NCBI GenBank assembly: GCA_029880325.1
Contig: JAOUOP010000017.1
Span: 1-64,000 of the forward strand
Reading direction: 5' to 3'
Origin: Myxococcales bacterium
GTDB taxonomy: Bacteria > Myxococcota_A > Polyangia > Polyangiales > JAFGIB01
DNA: 64,000 nucleotides
Below are positions 8,561-19,919 of this stretch, one piece after another (positions within the stretch are counted from its first letter, which is position 1; every line of letters begins with the position of its first letter). Under the pieces are notes generated by a model. It worked only from the letters and a program-made list of their open reading frames with translations, ran no database searches and was not told the origin of the DNA. Position numbers and translations under genes: made by a program.

Positions 8561-10645
8561 ATGAAAGGTGGGCCCATCCCGATGCAGGTCCCAACCACAG
8601 TTCGATTCACCCTGGCCACGGCCCTGCTGCTGACGGCCTCGAACCTTGGCCCCGGCTGCGCACCCGACGGCAACCCGACCGATGCCGCCACCGCCGATGC
8701 CGCCACCGCCGATGCCAGCAGCACGCCCCGCGAGTCCTGCGATGTCGAATGCGCCCCCAATGAAAGCGTCGTGGGCACAGGCGCGGAGTGCCGCTGCAGC
8801 ACCGAAGGCACGCACATGCGACTGGGCGGCGACGCCGAGGATTTCTACGCCCATCCCTGGCCCCTGGACGGCCGCCTCGCAGCCGACGGAACGCTGGACC
8901 TCGAGGCTTTCCCCCTTGCCTCCACCGCGAGCTTCCTCGTCAACAACCTCGACCTCATCGCCCAGAGCACCCACGGCTTTTCCACCCACGGCGCGCTCTT
9001 CATGAGCTTCGACGGGCCCATCGACCCGACCAGCCTGCCGGAGACCGCCGCCGCGACGCTCGAGACCTCGAGCCCCATCGCCCTGCTCAACGTCGACCCC
9101 GATTCCGAGGAGCAAGGCCAGCGCAGCCCCATCCGCTGCCAGCTGCGCGCCGAGCCCAGCGCCTACAATCCGCCCCACTTCCTGTCGTGCTTGCCCGTGC
9201 CGGGCTTTCCCCTGCGTCCCTCGACCCGCTACGCGCTGGTGCTGACCGACCAGGTGCTCGATGCCGAGGGCGCACCGCTGCGGGCCACACAACCCATGGC
9301 GCGCGCCCTCGCTGGCACATTGCCCGCGCCCGCGGAGCTGGCCGAAGCCTACCAGCCCCTGGCCGACTACCTGGCCGGCTCCGCGCCAACCGACGCCACC
9401 GTCGTCGCCGCCACGGTCTTCACCACCCAGGATCCAGCGACCGAAATGGCGGCCCTCGCCGCCCATGTCCAGGGCCAGGAGCCGCCGGCCCTACAGGAGA
9501 TCGAACTCGACGCCACCAGCGCCGACGCCCCCGACGGCTATCACGTCATCACGGGCAGTTATGTAAGCCCCGACTATCAGCAAGGCCAAACACCCTACAG
9601 CACCGAAGGCGGTTACATCCGCTTCGACGCCAGCGGCGAGCCGGTGCAGAGCGGCGAGCTGCGACTACGCTTCGCCCTGAGCCTGCCGGCCGCGGCCATG
9701 CCCGCCGAGGGCTGGCCCGTGGTGCTCTACCTCCACGGCAGCGGCGGCGACGCCCAGAGCTTCATCAGAAACGGCACCGCCACCCGCCTCGCGGCCGAAG
9801 GCCTGGCCGCCATCGGCATCGACGCCCCGGTCCACGGCCTGCGCAATCCCGGCGGCGGCGACCCATCTCTGCTCTTCTTCAACATCAACAACCCCATGGC
9901 CCTGCGCGACAACGTGCGCCAGGGGGCGGCCGACCTTTTAGCCCTGGAGCGCTTCGTGGCAGCGCTCTCGCTCGATGCCGCCCAAAGCCCGCTCGCCGAA
10001 CCGCTGGCCTTCGATACCGGCCGCATCTACGTCATGGGCCACTCCCAGGGCGCCCTGACCGCCCCGTTGATGCTGGTCTTCGCCGAGCACACCTCGGGCG
10101 CCATGCTCTCGGGCGCCGGCGCCGGCATCACCCAGAGCATCCTGCACAAGACCGCGCCGGTGAACATCCCCGTGCTGGCGCGCGTGGCTCTCGGCATCGC
10201 GCTAACCGAACCCCTCGATGCTCACCACCCGGCCCTGGCGCTGATCCAGGCCTTCTCCGACGTGGCCGACAGCATCAACTTCGTGCCCTACCTCTACCGC
10301 TGGCAGGGCGGCCGCGGCGTCGATCTGTGGGTCACCCAGGGCCTGCTCGATGACCAGTCGCCCCCCCAGGTCACCGACGCCCTGATCGTCGCTGCCGGCC
10401 TCGGCTCGATGGCGCCGCTTTCACGGCCAGTTTTCGGTGCCGACTTGGCCGGTCTCCAGAGCCTAAGCTCACCGATCGCGGCCAACCGCGAGGCCGTCGC
10501 CGGCGGGCGCTACACCGCAGTGCACACCCAGTACCCCGACGACGGCCACTTCCTGGTCTTTGAAAACCCGCAAGCCGAAGCCCAGCTACGCCATTACTTC
10601 AAGACGCTGGTGCGCGACGGCCGCGGCGAGCTGATCTCTCCGTGA
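8561..10645 (+). CDS. Secreted alpha/beta-hydrolase-like lipoprotein
   Basis: About 690 residues. An N-terminal signal with a lipobox-like LGPGC suggests a lipoprotein, followed by a low-complexity Ala/Thr/Asp linker (DAATADAATADAS) and a small Cys-rich segment. The second half has an alpha/beta-hydrolase pattern: an oxyanion-type LYLHGSGGD near residue 390 and the nucleophile elbow GHSQG near 490, with a likely catalytic His in DDGHFLVF near the end. Related proteins are large secreted esterases/lipases of Myxococcota. Two starts are possible: ATG 8561 or ATG 8582, the latter with a better upstream GGTGG. It follows the membrane protein gene by 16 bases. Substrate unknown. Confidence 0.75.
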   Translation: MKGGPIPMQVPTTVRFTLATALLLTASNLGPGCAPDGNPTDAATADAATADASSTPRESCDVECAPNESVVGTGAECRCSTEGTHMRLGGDAEDFYAHPWPLDGRLAADGTLDLEAFPLASTASFLVNNLDLIAQSTHGFSTHGALFMSFDGPIDPTSLPETAAATLETSSPIALLNVDPDSEEQGQRSPIRCQLRAEPSAYNPPHFLSCLPVPGFPLRPSTRYALVLTDQVLDAEGAPLRATQPMARALAGTLPAPAELAEAYQPLADYLAGSAPTDATVVAATVFTTQDPATEMAALAAHVQGQEPPALQEIELDATSADAPDGYHVITGSYVSPDYQQGQTPYSTEGGYIRFDASGEPVQSGELRLRFALSLPAAAMPAEGWPVVLYLHGSGGDAQSFIRNGTATRLAAEGLAAIGIDAPVHGLRNPGGGDPSLLFFNINNPMALRDNVRQGAADLLALERFVAALSLDAAQSPLAEPLAFDTGRIYVMGHSQGALTAPLMLVFAEHTSGAMLSGAGAGITQSILHKTAPVNIPVLARVALGIALTEPLDAHHPALALIQAFSDVADSINFVPYLYRWQGGRGVDLWVTQGLLDDQSPPQVTDALIVAAGLGSMAPLSRPVFGADLAGLQSLSSPIAANREAVAGGRYTAVHTQYPDDGHFLVFENPQAEAQLRHYFKTLVRDGRGELISP

Positions 10646-10652
10646 CAGCGCT

Positions 10653-11072
10653 TCAACCCAGCTCGTAGCCCGGAAAGAAGTAGCCCACCTCGAAGGCCGC
10701 GGTCTCGGGTGCATCCGAACCGTGGCAGGCGTTTTCACCGATGTTCGAGCCGTAGAGCTTGCGGATGGTTCCGTCCTCGGCCTTGGCCGGATCGGTGGCG
10801 CCCATGACGCCGCGATACTTGGCGATGGCGCCCTCGCCCTCGAGGCAGCTGATCACCACCGGACCGCGCGTCATGAACTCCACGAGCTCACCGAAGAAGG
10901 GGCGCTCGCGGTGTACGGCGTAGAAGCCCTCGGCCTGAGGGCGCGACAGATGCACCATGCGCATGGCCTTGATCTCGAGACCAGCGGCCTCGATCAGCGC
11001 CAGGACGGCCCCGATGTGGTTCTTCTCGACCGCGTCGGGTTTGATGATGCTAAGCGTTCGTTCGACTGCCAT
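10653..11072 (-). CDS. ndk: Nucleoside diphosphate kinase
   Basis: 139 residues, the normal family length. It transfers the gamma phosphate of NTPs to NDPs through a phospho-histidine. The start [15 protein letters not shown] is typical, and the active-site His is in [10 protein letters not shown], followed by the conserved Glu. It is the last gene of the minus-strand run mdh-sucC-sucD-ndk; the 83-base gap from sucD is the largest in that run. It converges tail to tail with the lipoprotein hydrolase gene, 7 bases apart. Placement beside succinyl-CoA ligase is functionally sensible, since that enzyme makes GTP or ATP. Confidence 0.97.
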   Translation of the reverse strand: MAVERTLSIIKPDAVEKNHIGAVLALIEAAGLEIKAMRMVHLSRPQAEGFYAVHRERPFFGELVEFMTRGPVVISCLEGEGAIAKYRGVMGATDPAKAEDGTIRKLYGSNIGENACHGSDAPETAAFEVGYFFPGYELG

Positions 11073-11155
11073 TTCTTCAATTCCTGTTGGTTTGCAAATG
11101 GGGGAAGCAGGCTCGGCCGAGGGCGTGAGCGCCCCCGAGCCGAAAGCTCCCGCGC

Positions 11156-12028
11156 CTACAAGAGCGACTGAAGCGTCGTTCCCATGTCCGAAGGTGTCGG
11201 TGCGACCTTGACGCCGGCCGCCTCGAGCGCCGCGATCTTGTCGGCCGCGGTGCCCTTGCCACCCGAGATGATGGCACCGGCATGACCCATGCGCTTGCCT
11301 GGGGGCGCCGTGGTGCCGGCGATGAAGCCGCAGACGGGCTTTTTGAACTCGGCCTTGATGTACTCGGCCGCGGTCTCCTCGGCGCTGCCGCCGATCTCGC
11401 CGATCATGATCACGGCGTCGGTGTCGGGGTCGGCGTTGTAGAGCTTGAGCACGTCGACGAAGTCGGTGCCGTTGACCGGGTCACCGCCGATGCCCACGCA
11501 GGTGCTCTGGCCGATGCCAAGCGCGGTCAGCTGGCCCACCGCTTCGTAGGTGAGCGTGCCGCTGCGCGAGACCACACCCACGCGACCGGGCTTGTGAATG
11601 TGGCCGGGCATGATGCCGATCTTGCACTGCCCCGGCGTGATCACACCTGGGCAGTTGGGACCGACCAGACGGCTCTTGCTCTGGGCATCGAGCACGCGGC
11701 GCACGGCGATCATGTCGTTGGCCGGAATGCCCTCGGTGATGCAGCAGATGAGCCCGACGCCCGCGTCGATCGCCTCCAGGATGGCGTCGGCGGCAAAGGG
11801 CGGCGGCACGAAAATCATCGACGCATTGGCGCCGGTCTCGGCGACCGCACCGGCAACCGTGTCGAATACCGGCACCTTGTCGTCGAACTTCTGGCCACCC
11901 TTGCCGGGCGTGACGCCGGCCACGATCTGGGTGCCGTACTCCATGCACCAGCGGGCGTGATTGCCGCCGTAACCTCCAGTGATACCCTGAACCAGGACCT
12001 TGGTTTCGCTGTTGATCAGAATCGCCAT
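11156..12028 (-). CDS. sucD: Succinyl-CoA ligase, alpha subunit
   Basis: 290 residues, normal length. It carries the CoA-binding Rossmann fold at the N-terminus ([13 protein letters not shown]) and the phosphorylated active-site His in [12 protein letters not shown] near residue 245. With SucC it makes succinate and ATP/GTP from succinyl-CoA in the TCA cycle. It starts 2 bases after the sucC stop, so the two subunits are translationally linked. Identification is certain. Confidence 0.98.
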   Translation of the reverse strand: MAILINSETKVLVQGITGGYGGNHARWCMEYGTQIVAGVTPGKGGQKFDDKVPVFDTVAGAVAETGANASMIFVPPPFAADAILEAIDAGVGLICCITEGIPANDMIAVRRVLDAQSKSRLVGPNCPGVITPGQCKIGIMPGHIHKPGRVGVVSRSGTLTYEAVGQLTALGIGQSTCVGIGGDPVNGTDFVDVLKLYNADPDTDAVIMIGEIGGSAEETAAEYIKAEFKKPVCGFIAGTTAPPGKRMGHAGAIISGGKGTAADKIAALEAAGVKVAPTPSDMGTTLQSLL

Positions 12029-12030
12029 CT

Positions 12031-13209
12031 TCAGGCTCCCCGCGTCAGTTCAACGATCTTCTGGGCGCCGTCCAGCATGGAGGCCGCCGGTGTGATCGCG
12101 AGGCCCGATTCCTCGAGCAGTTTTCGTCCCAGCTCCACGTTCGTTCCCTCGAGTCGCACCACCAGCGGGACCTTGAGGCCCAGCTCCTTGGTGGCGGCGA
12201 TGACGCCGGCGGCGATGGTGTCGCACTGGGCGATACCACCGAAGATGTTGACGAAGATGCCCTTCACCGAGGGTGAGGTCAGGATGATCTTGAAGGCCTG
12301 GGCCACGGCTTCCTTGCTGGCGCCGCCGCCGACATCCAGGAAGTTGGCCGGCTCGCCGCCGCAGTGCTTGATGATATCCATGGTGGCCATCGCCAGGCCC
12401 GCGCCGTTGACCAGGCAGCCGATGTTGCCGTCGAGCTGGATGTAGGTCAGGCCGGCGGCCTTGGCCTCGACCTCGACCTCTTTTTCCTCGCTCATGTCGC
12501 GCCACTCGTTCCAGCGCTTGTGGCGGAACTCGGCGTTGTCGTCGAGGTTGATCTTGGCGTCCAGCGCCAGGATGTGGTTGTCCTTGGTCACGATCAGTGG
12601 GTTGATCTCGACCTGGGAGCAATCCTCTTTCATGAAGACTTGGAAGAGCTTGGGCAGGATGCGGCCGAGTTCCTTGAAAGCATCACCGCTGAGCCCGAGC
12701 CCGAACCCGAGCTGACGCGCCTGGTAGGACGACAGGCCGGTGACCGGATCGACGAAGACCTTGATGATCTTCTCCGGGGTCTTGGCCGCGACCTCTTCGA
12801 TCTCGACACCACCCTCGGTGGAGGCCATCACCACCACCCGACGCGTCTCGCGGTCGAGCACCAGCGCCAGATACAGCTCGCGCTCGATGTCGAGGCCCTG
12901 CTCCACCAAAAGCCGTTGCACCTTCTTGCCCTCGGGCCCGGTTTGGTGGGTGACCAGCACCTTGCCGAAGATCTCGTCGGCGGCGGCCTGGGCCGCGGCG
13001 GCGCCCTTGACGACCTTGACGCCGCCGGCCTTGCCGCGACCGCCGGCGTGAATCTGTGCCTTGACGACGACGTACTCGTTGCCGGTCGCGTCGATCAACT
13101 TCTGGGCAGCCTCGGCGGCGCCGCCCGGCTCCATCAGCGGCGTGCCGTTTGGAACCGGGACGCCGTACTCCCGGAACACCTCTTTGGCCTGATACTCGTG
13201 GACGTTCAT
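12031..13209 (-). CDS. sucC: Succinyl-CoA ligase, beta subunit
   Basis: 392 residues starting [12 protein letters not shown], the standard N-terminus, which fixes the start at 13209 rather than the longer open frame. It has an ATP-grasp fold ([15 protein letters not shown]) and the C-terminal nucleotide-site segment around [12 protein letters not shown]. It forms the heterodimer or heterotetramer with SucD, the next gene. It lies 25 bases downstream of mdh. Confidence 0.98.
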   Translation of the reverse strand: MNVHEYQAKEVFREYGVPVPNGTPLMEPGGAAEAAQKLIDATGNEYVVVKAQIHAGGRGKAGGVKVVKGAAAAQAAADEIFGKVLVTHQTGPEGKKVQRLLVEQGLDIERELYLALVLDRETRRVVVMASTEGGVEIEEVAAKTPEKIIKVFVDPVTGLSSYQARQLGFGLGLSGDAFKELGRILPKLFQVFMKEDCSQVEINPLIVTKDNHILALDAKINLDDNAEFRHKRWNEWRDMSEEKEVEVEAKAAGLTYIQLDGNIGCLVNGAGLAMATMDIIKHCGGEPANFLDVGGGASKEAVAQAFKIILTSPSVKGIFVNIFGGIAQCDTIAAGVIAATKELGLKVPLVVRLEGTNVELGRKLLEESGLAITPAASMLDGAQKIVELTRGA

Positions 13210-13234
13210 GAGTCGATCCTTCCGGGTAGTCGCG

Positions 13235-15323
<2,089 letters not shown>

Positions 15324-15522
15324 GTAGGCGTCGACCCAGGCGTTCTCCTGGGCTCCGAGCGCTTCACTCGGCTTTGGGGGCTTTGGTTTTTCGGCGATGA
15401 AGCCGTTCTAGCATGGAGTGTGGAGAGCACAGAAAGAAGCGCGTGGCGCAGGCGGGTTCGACTTTTTCTCGGCCAGACATGGCACGGGTCCGCGCCTTGC
15501 CCCAGACTGCGCGGCGCCCCCC

Positions 15523-15687
15523 ATGCACGCATTGCAAATCGACACCACCTTCGCGGTGTTCACGCTCGCAGCGGGAGCTATCGCAATTGTTGCCCTGCGT
15601 ACCATGGAGATTGTGGCTCGACGGCTGGTTCGCGAACGAACTCGGCGCGCGCTCGACGAAATCTTGCAAGCGCCAGAGCCGTCGTAA
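15523..15687 (+). CDS. Possible small single-helix membrane protein
   Basis: A 54-residue frame with one hydrophobic segment (FAVFTLAAGAIAIVAL) followed by an Arg-rich amphipathic tail. It lies alone between xerD and the amidotransferase-like gene. No homology is recognised and no strong ribosome site is seen, so it may be a chance frame. Confidence 0.3.
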   Translation: MHALQIDTTFAVFTLAAGAIAIVALRTMEIVARRLVRERTRRALDEILQAPEPS

Positions 15688-15799
15688 GCAACGAAACAGG
15701 CGCGATCGCGAGCACTTGCGCGAACGCACTCAAACTTTTTCTGCTGCATCGACCACGCGCGGCGTGGCGATGACGTATACTAAATAGGTAAGGACCGCG

Positions 15800-16606
15800 A
15801 TGGGTTTGCTACTCGCATGCATGATCAATCGGGCCGAGTTGCTCGGCCGGGCGCTGCTCGAAGAGAGCGAAGCGCTTCACACCGGTCTTCCCGGCGGAGC
15901 CGATGGCTGTGGCGCGGGCTTTTATCAGGCCGGCGAGGTTCTCCATCGCAAGCGGCCTCGCCCCATCGAGGGCGAACTCGACTGGGCCGGCGTGCTCGAT
16001 GGCATCCGCTCACACCTGACCATCGCCCACGTCCGCACCGCGCGCGTCGCAGACCGCAGAGCTGAAAACACACAGCCGTTTCGGATGCGGCAGTGGCTCT
16101 TTGCACACGTCGGTGAAATCCCGGGCTTTGCGGCCATTCGTGCTCAGCTGCTCGAATCGCTGCCCGACTTCCTGCGGCGCAACATCCGTGGCAACACCGA
16201 CAGCGAAGTGCTCTTTCACGTCGTTCTCTCCTTTTTGCACGACGCCGGCCAGCTCGACGCCAACGACGTCGACCAATCGGTGGTCGTCGGTGCCCTGCGC
16301 TCATCTTTGACCCTGGTCGACCGCCACACGCGCGAGGTGGGCGCGGCCCCCAGTGGTGCCACCCTGGCCCTGACCGACGGGCGCCAGCTCTACGCCCTGC
16401 GACGCGGCTCGGCGCTCTCCCTGATCGAACGCGACCGACTGCCGGCCCGCGGCAGCGAATCGCCCGGGGGCCAGGCCGCGGATGTACGCTACGTGCTCAT
16501 CGCGAGCGCGGCGGAAGGACCGCCCGCCCCCGGCTACCGGTCGATCCAAGAAGGCGAAGTGCTCTGCGTCGACCGCAACCTGACGGTGACCTCGCAGCAC
16601 CTCTGA
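15800..16606 (+). CDS. Class II glutamine amidotransferase-like protein, nucleophile displaced
   Basis: 268 residues resembling the Ntn-type glutamine amidotransferase domain of the YafJ/EgtC group. The signature IAHVRTARVADRRAENTQPF (about residues 75-94) and AHVGEIPGF match the usual binding-site segments. Such enzymes need Cys as residue 2 after Met, but here the N-terminus is MGLLLACM, with Gly2 and the nearest Cys at position 7. Either the start is wrong or the protein is a non-catalytic relative. I see no better upstream start. It is followed 14 bases later by a lipoprotein gene. Function unknown. Confidence 0.7.
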   Translation: MGLLLACMINRAELLGRALLEESEALHTGLPGGADGCGAGFYQAGEVLHRKRPRPIEGELDWAGVLDGIRSHLTIAHVRTARVADRRAENTQPFRMRQWLFAHVGEIPGFAAIRAQLLESLPDFLRRNIRGNTDSEVLFHVVLSFLHDAGQLDANDVDQSVVVGALRSSLTLVDRHTREVGAAPSGATLALTDGRQLYALRRGSALSLIERDRLPARGSESPGGQAADVRYVLIASAAEGPPAPGYRSIQEGEVLCVDRNLTVTSQHL

Positions 16607-16620
16607 TCGCGGGGCTTGCC

Positions 16621-17289
16621 GTGGCACGCGCCACCCTTACCACTGTCACCGCGCTGTGCCTGTCACTCGCTGGCGCCGTCCTCGGCTGCCAGCGCGCGCC
16701 TGCGACGGCCCCCCCTGCGACAGCCCCCCCTGCGACAGCCCCCCCTGCGACAGCACCGGTCACAGCGGGCTCCACGGCCCTCGATCCGCGCCAGGGCCCG
16801 GCGCCGCGCCTTCATTACAGCCCGCGGCCCGGCGACGAATCGCAGGATGACGGCGTGCACGCCCTGCGCCTCGAAGGCGCCGAACGCCAGGCGCGCGCGG
16901 CGGCGGTGGCGTTCATCGAAGCCTTCGTTCGTGGCGACTCCCACGCCCTGCTCGCCATGCTTGCCCCCGCCCTGGCCCGCGACGATGAAGGCACCACCCC
17001 GGGCCGCGAGAGCGACCTTACGCGCTGCCTGGCCGGCGCCCGCTCCCTGGAGTACGAGCCGGGCCTGGAAGCGGGCGAGCTGATCGATCTCGAGTCCATC
17101 GTCGCCCGCCCCGCCGCCGACTACCATCGCAGCGCCAGCGCGCTGCCCGCCGGTGTCGAGGCAGCCGACCTGGTGGTGATCATGCGGCCACGCCCGTCGC
17201 TGCCGGCCCTATTGCGCCACAGCCCATGCCTGTCACGCCTCTACGTGCGGCCGGGTCCCAAGCCCCTGGTGGTGGCCCTGGGGCGCTAG
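16621..17289 (+). CDS. Lipoprotein with Ala-Thr-Pro repeats
   Basis: 222 residues starting at GTG. It has a signal peptide with the lipobox AVLGC, then a Pro/Ala/Thr tether encoded by a 15-base tandem repeat, then a globular domain I do not recognise. The domain contains the helix-rich segment AAVAFIEAFVRGDSHALLAML, reminiscent of NTF2-like or lipoprotein stress domains, but no assignment is made. The TAG stop is formed by the CTAG tetranucleotide at which TIR element B1 begins. Confidence 0.65.
   Translation: MARATLTTVTALCLSLAGAVLGCQRAPATAPPATAPPATAPPATAPVTAGSTALDPRQGPAPRLHYSPRPGDESQDDGVHALRLEGAERQARAAAVAFIEAFVRGDSHALLAMLAPALARDDEGTTPGRESDLTRCLAGARSLEYEPGLEAGELIDLESIVARPAADYHRSASALPAGVEAADLVVIMRPRPSLPALLRHSPCLSRLYVRPGPKPLVVALGR
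16700..16754 (+). repeat. 15-base tandem repeat encoding the lipoprotein tether
   Basis: Units of CTGCGACAGCCCCCC start at 16700, 16715, 16730 and 16745; the first unit has one substitution and the last is diverged. They keep the reading frame and encode the ATAPP repeats after the lipobox. Length variation between strains would change tether length without a frameshift. Confidence 0.85.
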
Positions 17290-17466
17290 TCACCTGTGTC
17301 GGTAGTCTTGGGTAAAACTCGGCGAGCAATCGGCGGCCCTCGGCGTGGCGAATCGACGAAGGACATGCAGAGTATATTCGAGGAGATAGCCCGAAGGGCG
17401 GTCGACGCGGCGAGGGCCGGCGAGGGCCGGCGAGTTTTGCCCAAAACTACCGACACAGGTGACTAG
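17286..17466 (+). mobile_element. TIR element family B, copy B1
   Basis: 181 bases including a CTAG at each end. Imperfect terminal inverted repeats of about 37 bases begin CTAGTCACCTGTGTCGGTAG at the left and are mirrored at the right. The interior has no credible gene. It starts in the TAG stop of the lipoprotein gene and its right CTAG is shared with element C1. A near-identical copy lies at 25919-26099. It is a non-autonomous MITE-like element. Confidence 0.85.
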
Positions 17467-17633
17467 GTGGCTGGTGTCAAACGGCTGCACGCGCCTCTCG
17501 GGCGGCGCAACCCCGCGCGAGCCAGTCGAGCCCGCTGCGAAAATGGCGGGTATTTCCTCGGTTCTCGCCTGGCCCACACGGGGTCACGGCGCTCCGGGAT
17601 CCGCACACGCTCGTTTGACACCAGCCACCTAGA
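17463..17633 (+). mobile_element. TIR element family C, copy C1
   Basis: 171 bases bounded by CTAG on both sides. The terminal inverted repeats of about 21 bases are perfect (CTAGGTGGCTGGTGTCAAAC and its complement). The inner sequence is unrelated to families A and B. It is joined directly to B1 on the left and A1 on the right through shared CTAG tetranucleotides. It is the only copy in the window. Confidence 0.8.
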
Positions 17634-17796
17634 TGTGCTCGGCGGGAGTCATGATCCGCTCTCGGGTCCGCTACGGCGCCAGCTGCGGCGTCCGGCCCCC
17701 TTGAAATACACCGAGTATTCCGGCGGAGGCCGTCCTTGCATCTGGCATCGTATCGACCCCGATCATCGGCTCAGCACTCCCGCCGAGCACATCTAG
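17630..17796 (-). mobile_element. TIR element family A, copy A1
   Basis: 167 bases with ends CTAGATGTGCTCGGCGGGAG and its complement; the repeats extend imperfectly to about 38 bases. Orientation is opposite to copies A2, A4 and A5. The right-hand CTAG provides the TAG stop of the convergent TPR-like gene. No gene is carried; short conserved frames inside family A follow from DNA similarity. Confidence 0.85.
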
Positions 17797-18674
17797 CGGC
17801 CGGCCTTGCCCTTCCAGACGCGCATGTTCAGCTCGCCCAGCCGCTTGCGGGCGTCGGGGATCAAGGCCGAACGCGGCCAACGGCGCAGGAGCAGGCGCAG
17901 GGCGTTGCGGGCGTCATCGATATTGCCCAGGTCCTCGGCGCATTCGCTGAGCAACCAGGCCGCGTCGTCCTGCAGCTCGCGGTCCACGTTCTGGTCGATC
18001 ACTTCCTGGGCCAGAATGGTCGCCTCACCGGCCCGCCCCAGCCGCCACAGGGCGCGGGCCAGGTTCAGCTTGACCGCCGGGATGTGCGAGGCTTCTTCCT
18101 TGAGGCGCGTCGACTCCTGAAACGACTCGGCCGCTTCGGCGTAGCGACCGGTGCGCATCAACCCCAGGCCCGTCTGGAAGGCGTTGACCGAAAGCTGAAG
18201 CCGAAAGCGGTCCTCGGTGTCCCGAAACATCTCCGCCTCGGCCTTGCTGAGCAGCTCCTGGCGGATGTCATCGTAGCCCTCGACGATCTTCGTGTATTCC
18301 TTCTTGCGGATCAGCTCGTAGAAGGCCGCCGCCTTGGTCTCGGCCTGCTCGCGCTGGCCGGCGCGGCGCGTCTCCTCGTCCAGGTCGCGCCGGAGATCCT
18401 TGACCTGGCGTTCGAGTTCCTCTTTTTCGGCCTCGATTTCCGTAATGCGCACATCCGACCAGAGCTTGAGCCCGACGAAGGAGAGGGTCGCGAAGAGCAC
18501 ATAGGCGACGGCGCTATTGATGGTGAAACGCCGCTCATAGCCAGCCTGCCGCTTGGCGATGGACTTGAGGTCGGCCGCCAGCGAGTTGGTCAGGTTGTTG
18601 CTCTTGATGATCAACCCGCGCGACTCGATGATCTCCGTCTTGATCTCGCGGATCTCGTCGTCGGCATCATGCAT
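17793..18674 (-). CDS. Membrane-anchored coiled-coil/TPR-like protein
   Basis: 293 residues. Order of parts: a charged coiled N-terminus (MHDADDEIREIKTEI), one membrane helix near residues 54-72 (SAVAYVLFATLSFVGLKLW), a long coiled coil about 77-115, then a helical repeat region resembling TPRs (NAFQTGLGLMRTGRYAEAAESF and following). The likely topology is N-terminus in the cytoplasm with the repeat domain on the other side, as in BamD/YbgF-like scaffolds. The ATG at 18674 was chosen because the upstream frame is Pro/Arg-rich noise. The stop TAG lies in the CTAG at the end of element A1. Role unknown. Confidence 0.75.
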   Translation of the reverse strand: MHDADDEIREIKTEIIESRGLIIKSNNLTNSLAADLKSIAKRQAGYERRFTINSAVAYVLFATLSFVGLKLWSDVRITEIEAEKEELERQVKDLRRDLDEETRRAGQREQAETKAAAFYELIRKKEYTKIVEGYDDIRQELLSKAEAEMFRDTEDRFRLQLSVNAFQTGLGLMRTGRYAEAAESFQESTRLKEEASHIPAVKLNLARALWRLGRAGEATILAQEVIDQNVDRELQDDAAWLLSECAEDLGNIDDARNALRLLLRRWPRSALIPDARKRLGELNMRVWKGKAGR

Positions 18675-18876
18675 CGACGCCGAAATAGCCCGGCGGCCGG
18701 GGGGCTTGCAAGCCTGGTGAGCCCAGCGCCGGGGCCAGGCCTCTGGGTTGACGGGCTTGCGCCCGCGGCCTACAAGCCTGGCCACTGGGAGCGGTCGCAT
18801 GATCGTCTGGCTAGCAGCCACTTCAGCCATCCTCGCGGCGGCTTTCACTCGATTCGACAGGTCCCGCCGCCGCTCG

Positions 18877-19299
18877 GTGGTGAGGTCGGCACCCCCTGGC
18901 GTGCTGCTTTTGGCGCTTGCGGGCCCGCTGGGCCTGGGGTGCGGCGGCGCCGACCGGCACGTGATCCTGGGCGGCCACCGGGCGCCGAGCACCAGCGGCA
19001 TCATCGAGCTCGACGAGCTGGACGGTGGCAACACCCTGGTCAGCATCCACATGGAGCACCTGCACCCCCCGACGCGGCTGGCCGACGACCTGAAGGTCTT
19101 CGTGGTCTGGTTCGAGCCGCCCCAGGGCGCCCCGATCCGGGCCGGCAAACTGAGCTATGATCCCGAAGCGCGAACCGGCGATCTGGCCGAGACCGCGCCG
19201 GCGCGCGCGCTGGTGGTGAAGATCACCGCCGAACGCGACGAGGCGGCCAGCAAGCCCAGCGAGTTCCTCATCGCGAGCCAATCGGTGAGCGTCGACTAA
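18877..19299 (+). CDS. Small lipoprotein of unknown function
   Basis: 140 residues from GTG 18877 (GTG 18880 is also possible). The signal LLLALAGPLGLGC gives a lipobox, followed by a short linker and a beta-rich domain with repeated hydrophobic strands (VSIHMEHLHP, DLKVFVVWFEPP). Similar small lipoproteins sit beside efp in other genomes, but I cannot name this one. An in-frame ATG at 18799 would add a second hydrophobic stretch and seems less likely. Confidence 0.6.
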   Translation: MVRSAPPGVLLLALAGPLGLGCGGADRHVILGGHRAPSTSGIIELDELDGGNTLVSIHMEHLHPPTRLADDLKVFVVWFEPPQGAPIRAGKLSYDPEARTGDLAETAPARALVVKITAERDEAASKPSEFLIASQSVSVD

Positions 19300-19355
19300 A
19301 ACCCCGAGCCCGCCCGAGCCCCAAAACCCGAACCCCCGACGCAAGGAAACAAGCG

Positions 19356-19919
19356 GTGTACGATACCTCCAATATCAAGAAGGGCCTGAAGATCCAGATG
19401 GACGGGGTGCCGTTCGCGGTGGTCGAGTTCCAATTCGTCAAGCCGGGCAAGGGCGTGGCTTTCACGCGCACCAAGCTCAAGAACATGATGACCGGCGCCG
19501 TGCTCGAGCGGACCTTTCGCTCCGGCGAGAAGCTCGAGCCCGCGGCCATGGAAGAGCGGCAGATGCAGTACCTCTACCGCGAGGGCGATCGCTTCGTCTT
19601 CATGGACACCGCCAGCTACGAACAGCTGGAGCTGGCCGAGGACTTCATCGCCGAAAACCAGTACTACCTGGTCGATGGCACCATGGTCGACGTGCTCTTT
19701 TTCAACGAGAAGGCCATCGGCATCACGCCGCCCACGTTTGTGGAGCTGCGCGTGACCCAGACCGAGCCCGGCTTCAAGGGCGACACCTCGAGCAATACGA
19801 CCAAGTCGGCCGTGCTCGAGACCGGCCTCGAGGTGCAGGTACCGCTCTTCATCGAGCAGGACGAATTGCTGAAGATCGACACGCGCACCGGAGGTTATTC
19901 CGAGCGCGTCAAGAAGTGA
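19356..19919 (+). CDS. efp: Elongation factor P
   Basis: 187 residues, normal length, starting at GTG with AAGGAAA upstream. EF-P relieves ribosome stalling at polyproline. The modified loop is KPGKG, with Lys32 as the residue expected to be beta-lysylated. The downstream gene encodes the lysylation enzyme EpmA and overlaps by GTGA, which supports lysine-type modification in this organism. No EpmB (lysine aminomutase) is seen in the window. Confidence 0.97.
   Translation: MYDTSNIKKGLKIQMDGVPFAVVEFQFVKPGKGVAFTRTKLKNMMTGAVLERTFRSGEKLEPAAMEERQMQYLYREGDRFVFMDTASYEQLELAEDFIAENQYYLVDGTMVDVLFFNEKAIGITPPTFVELRVTQTEPGFKGDTSSNTTKSAVLETGLEVQVPLFIEQDELLKIDTRTGGYSERVKK

Noticed and set aside
8318..9466. 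382-residue minus-strand frame opposite the hydrolase gene
   Set aside because: Gly/Ala/Arg-rich low-complexity translation, antisense to a clear lipoprotein hydrolase.
17286..17796. Array considered as a CRISPR or integron attC array
   Set aside because: The units are different from each other inside, have no short identical repeats with unique spacers, and attC core sites are not seen. The shared CTAG ends fit transposon-like elements.
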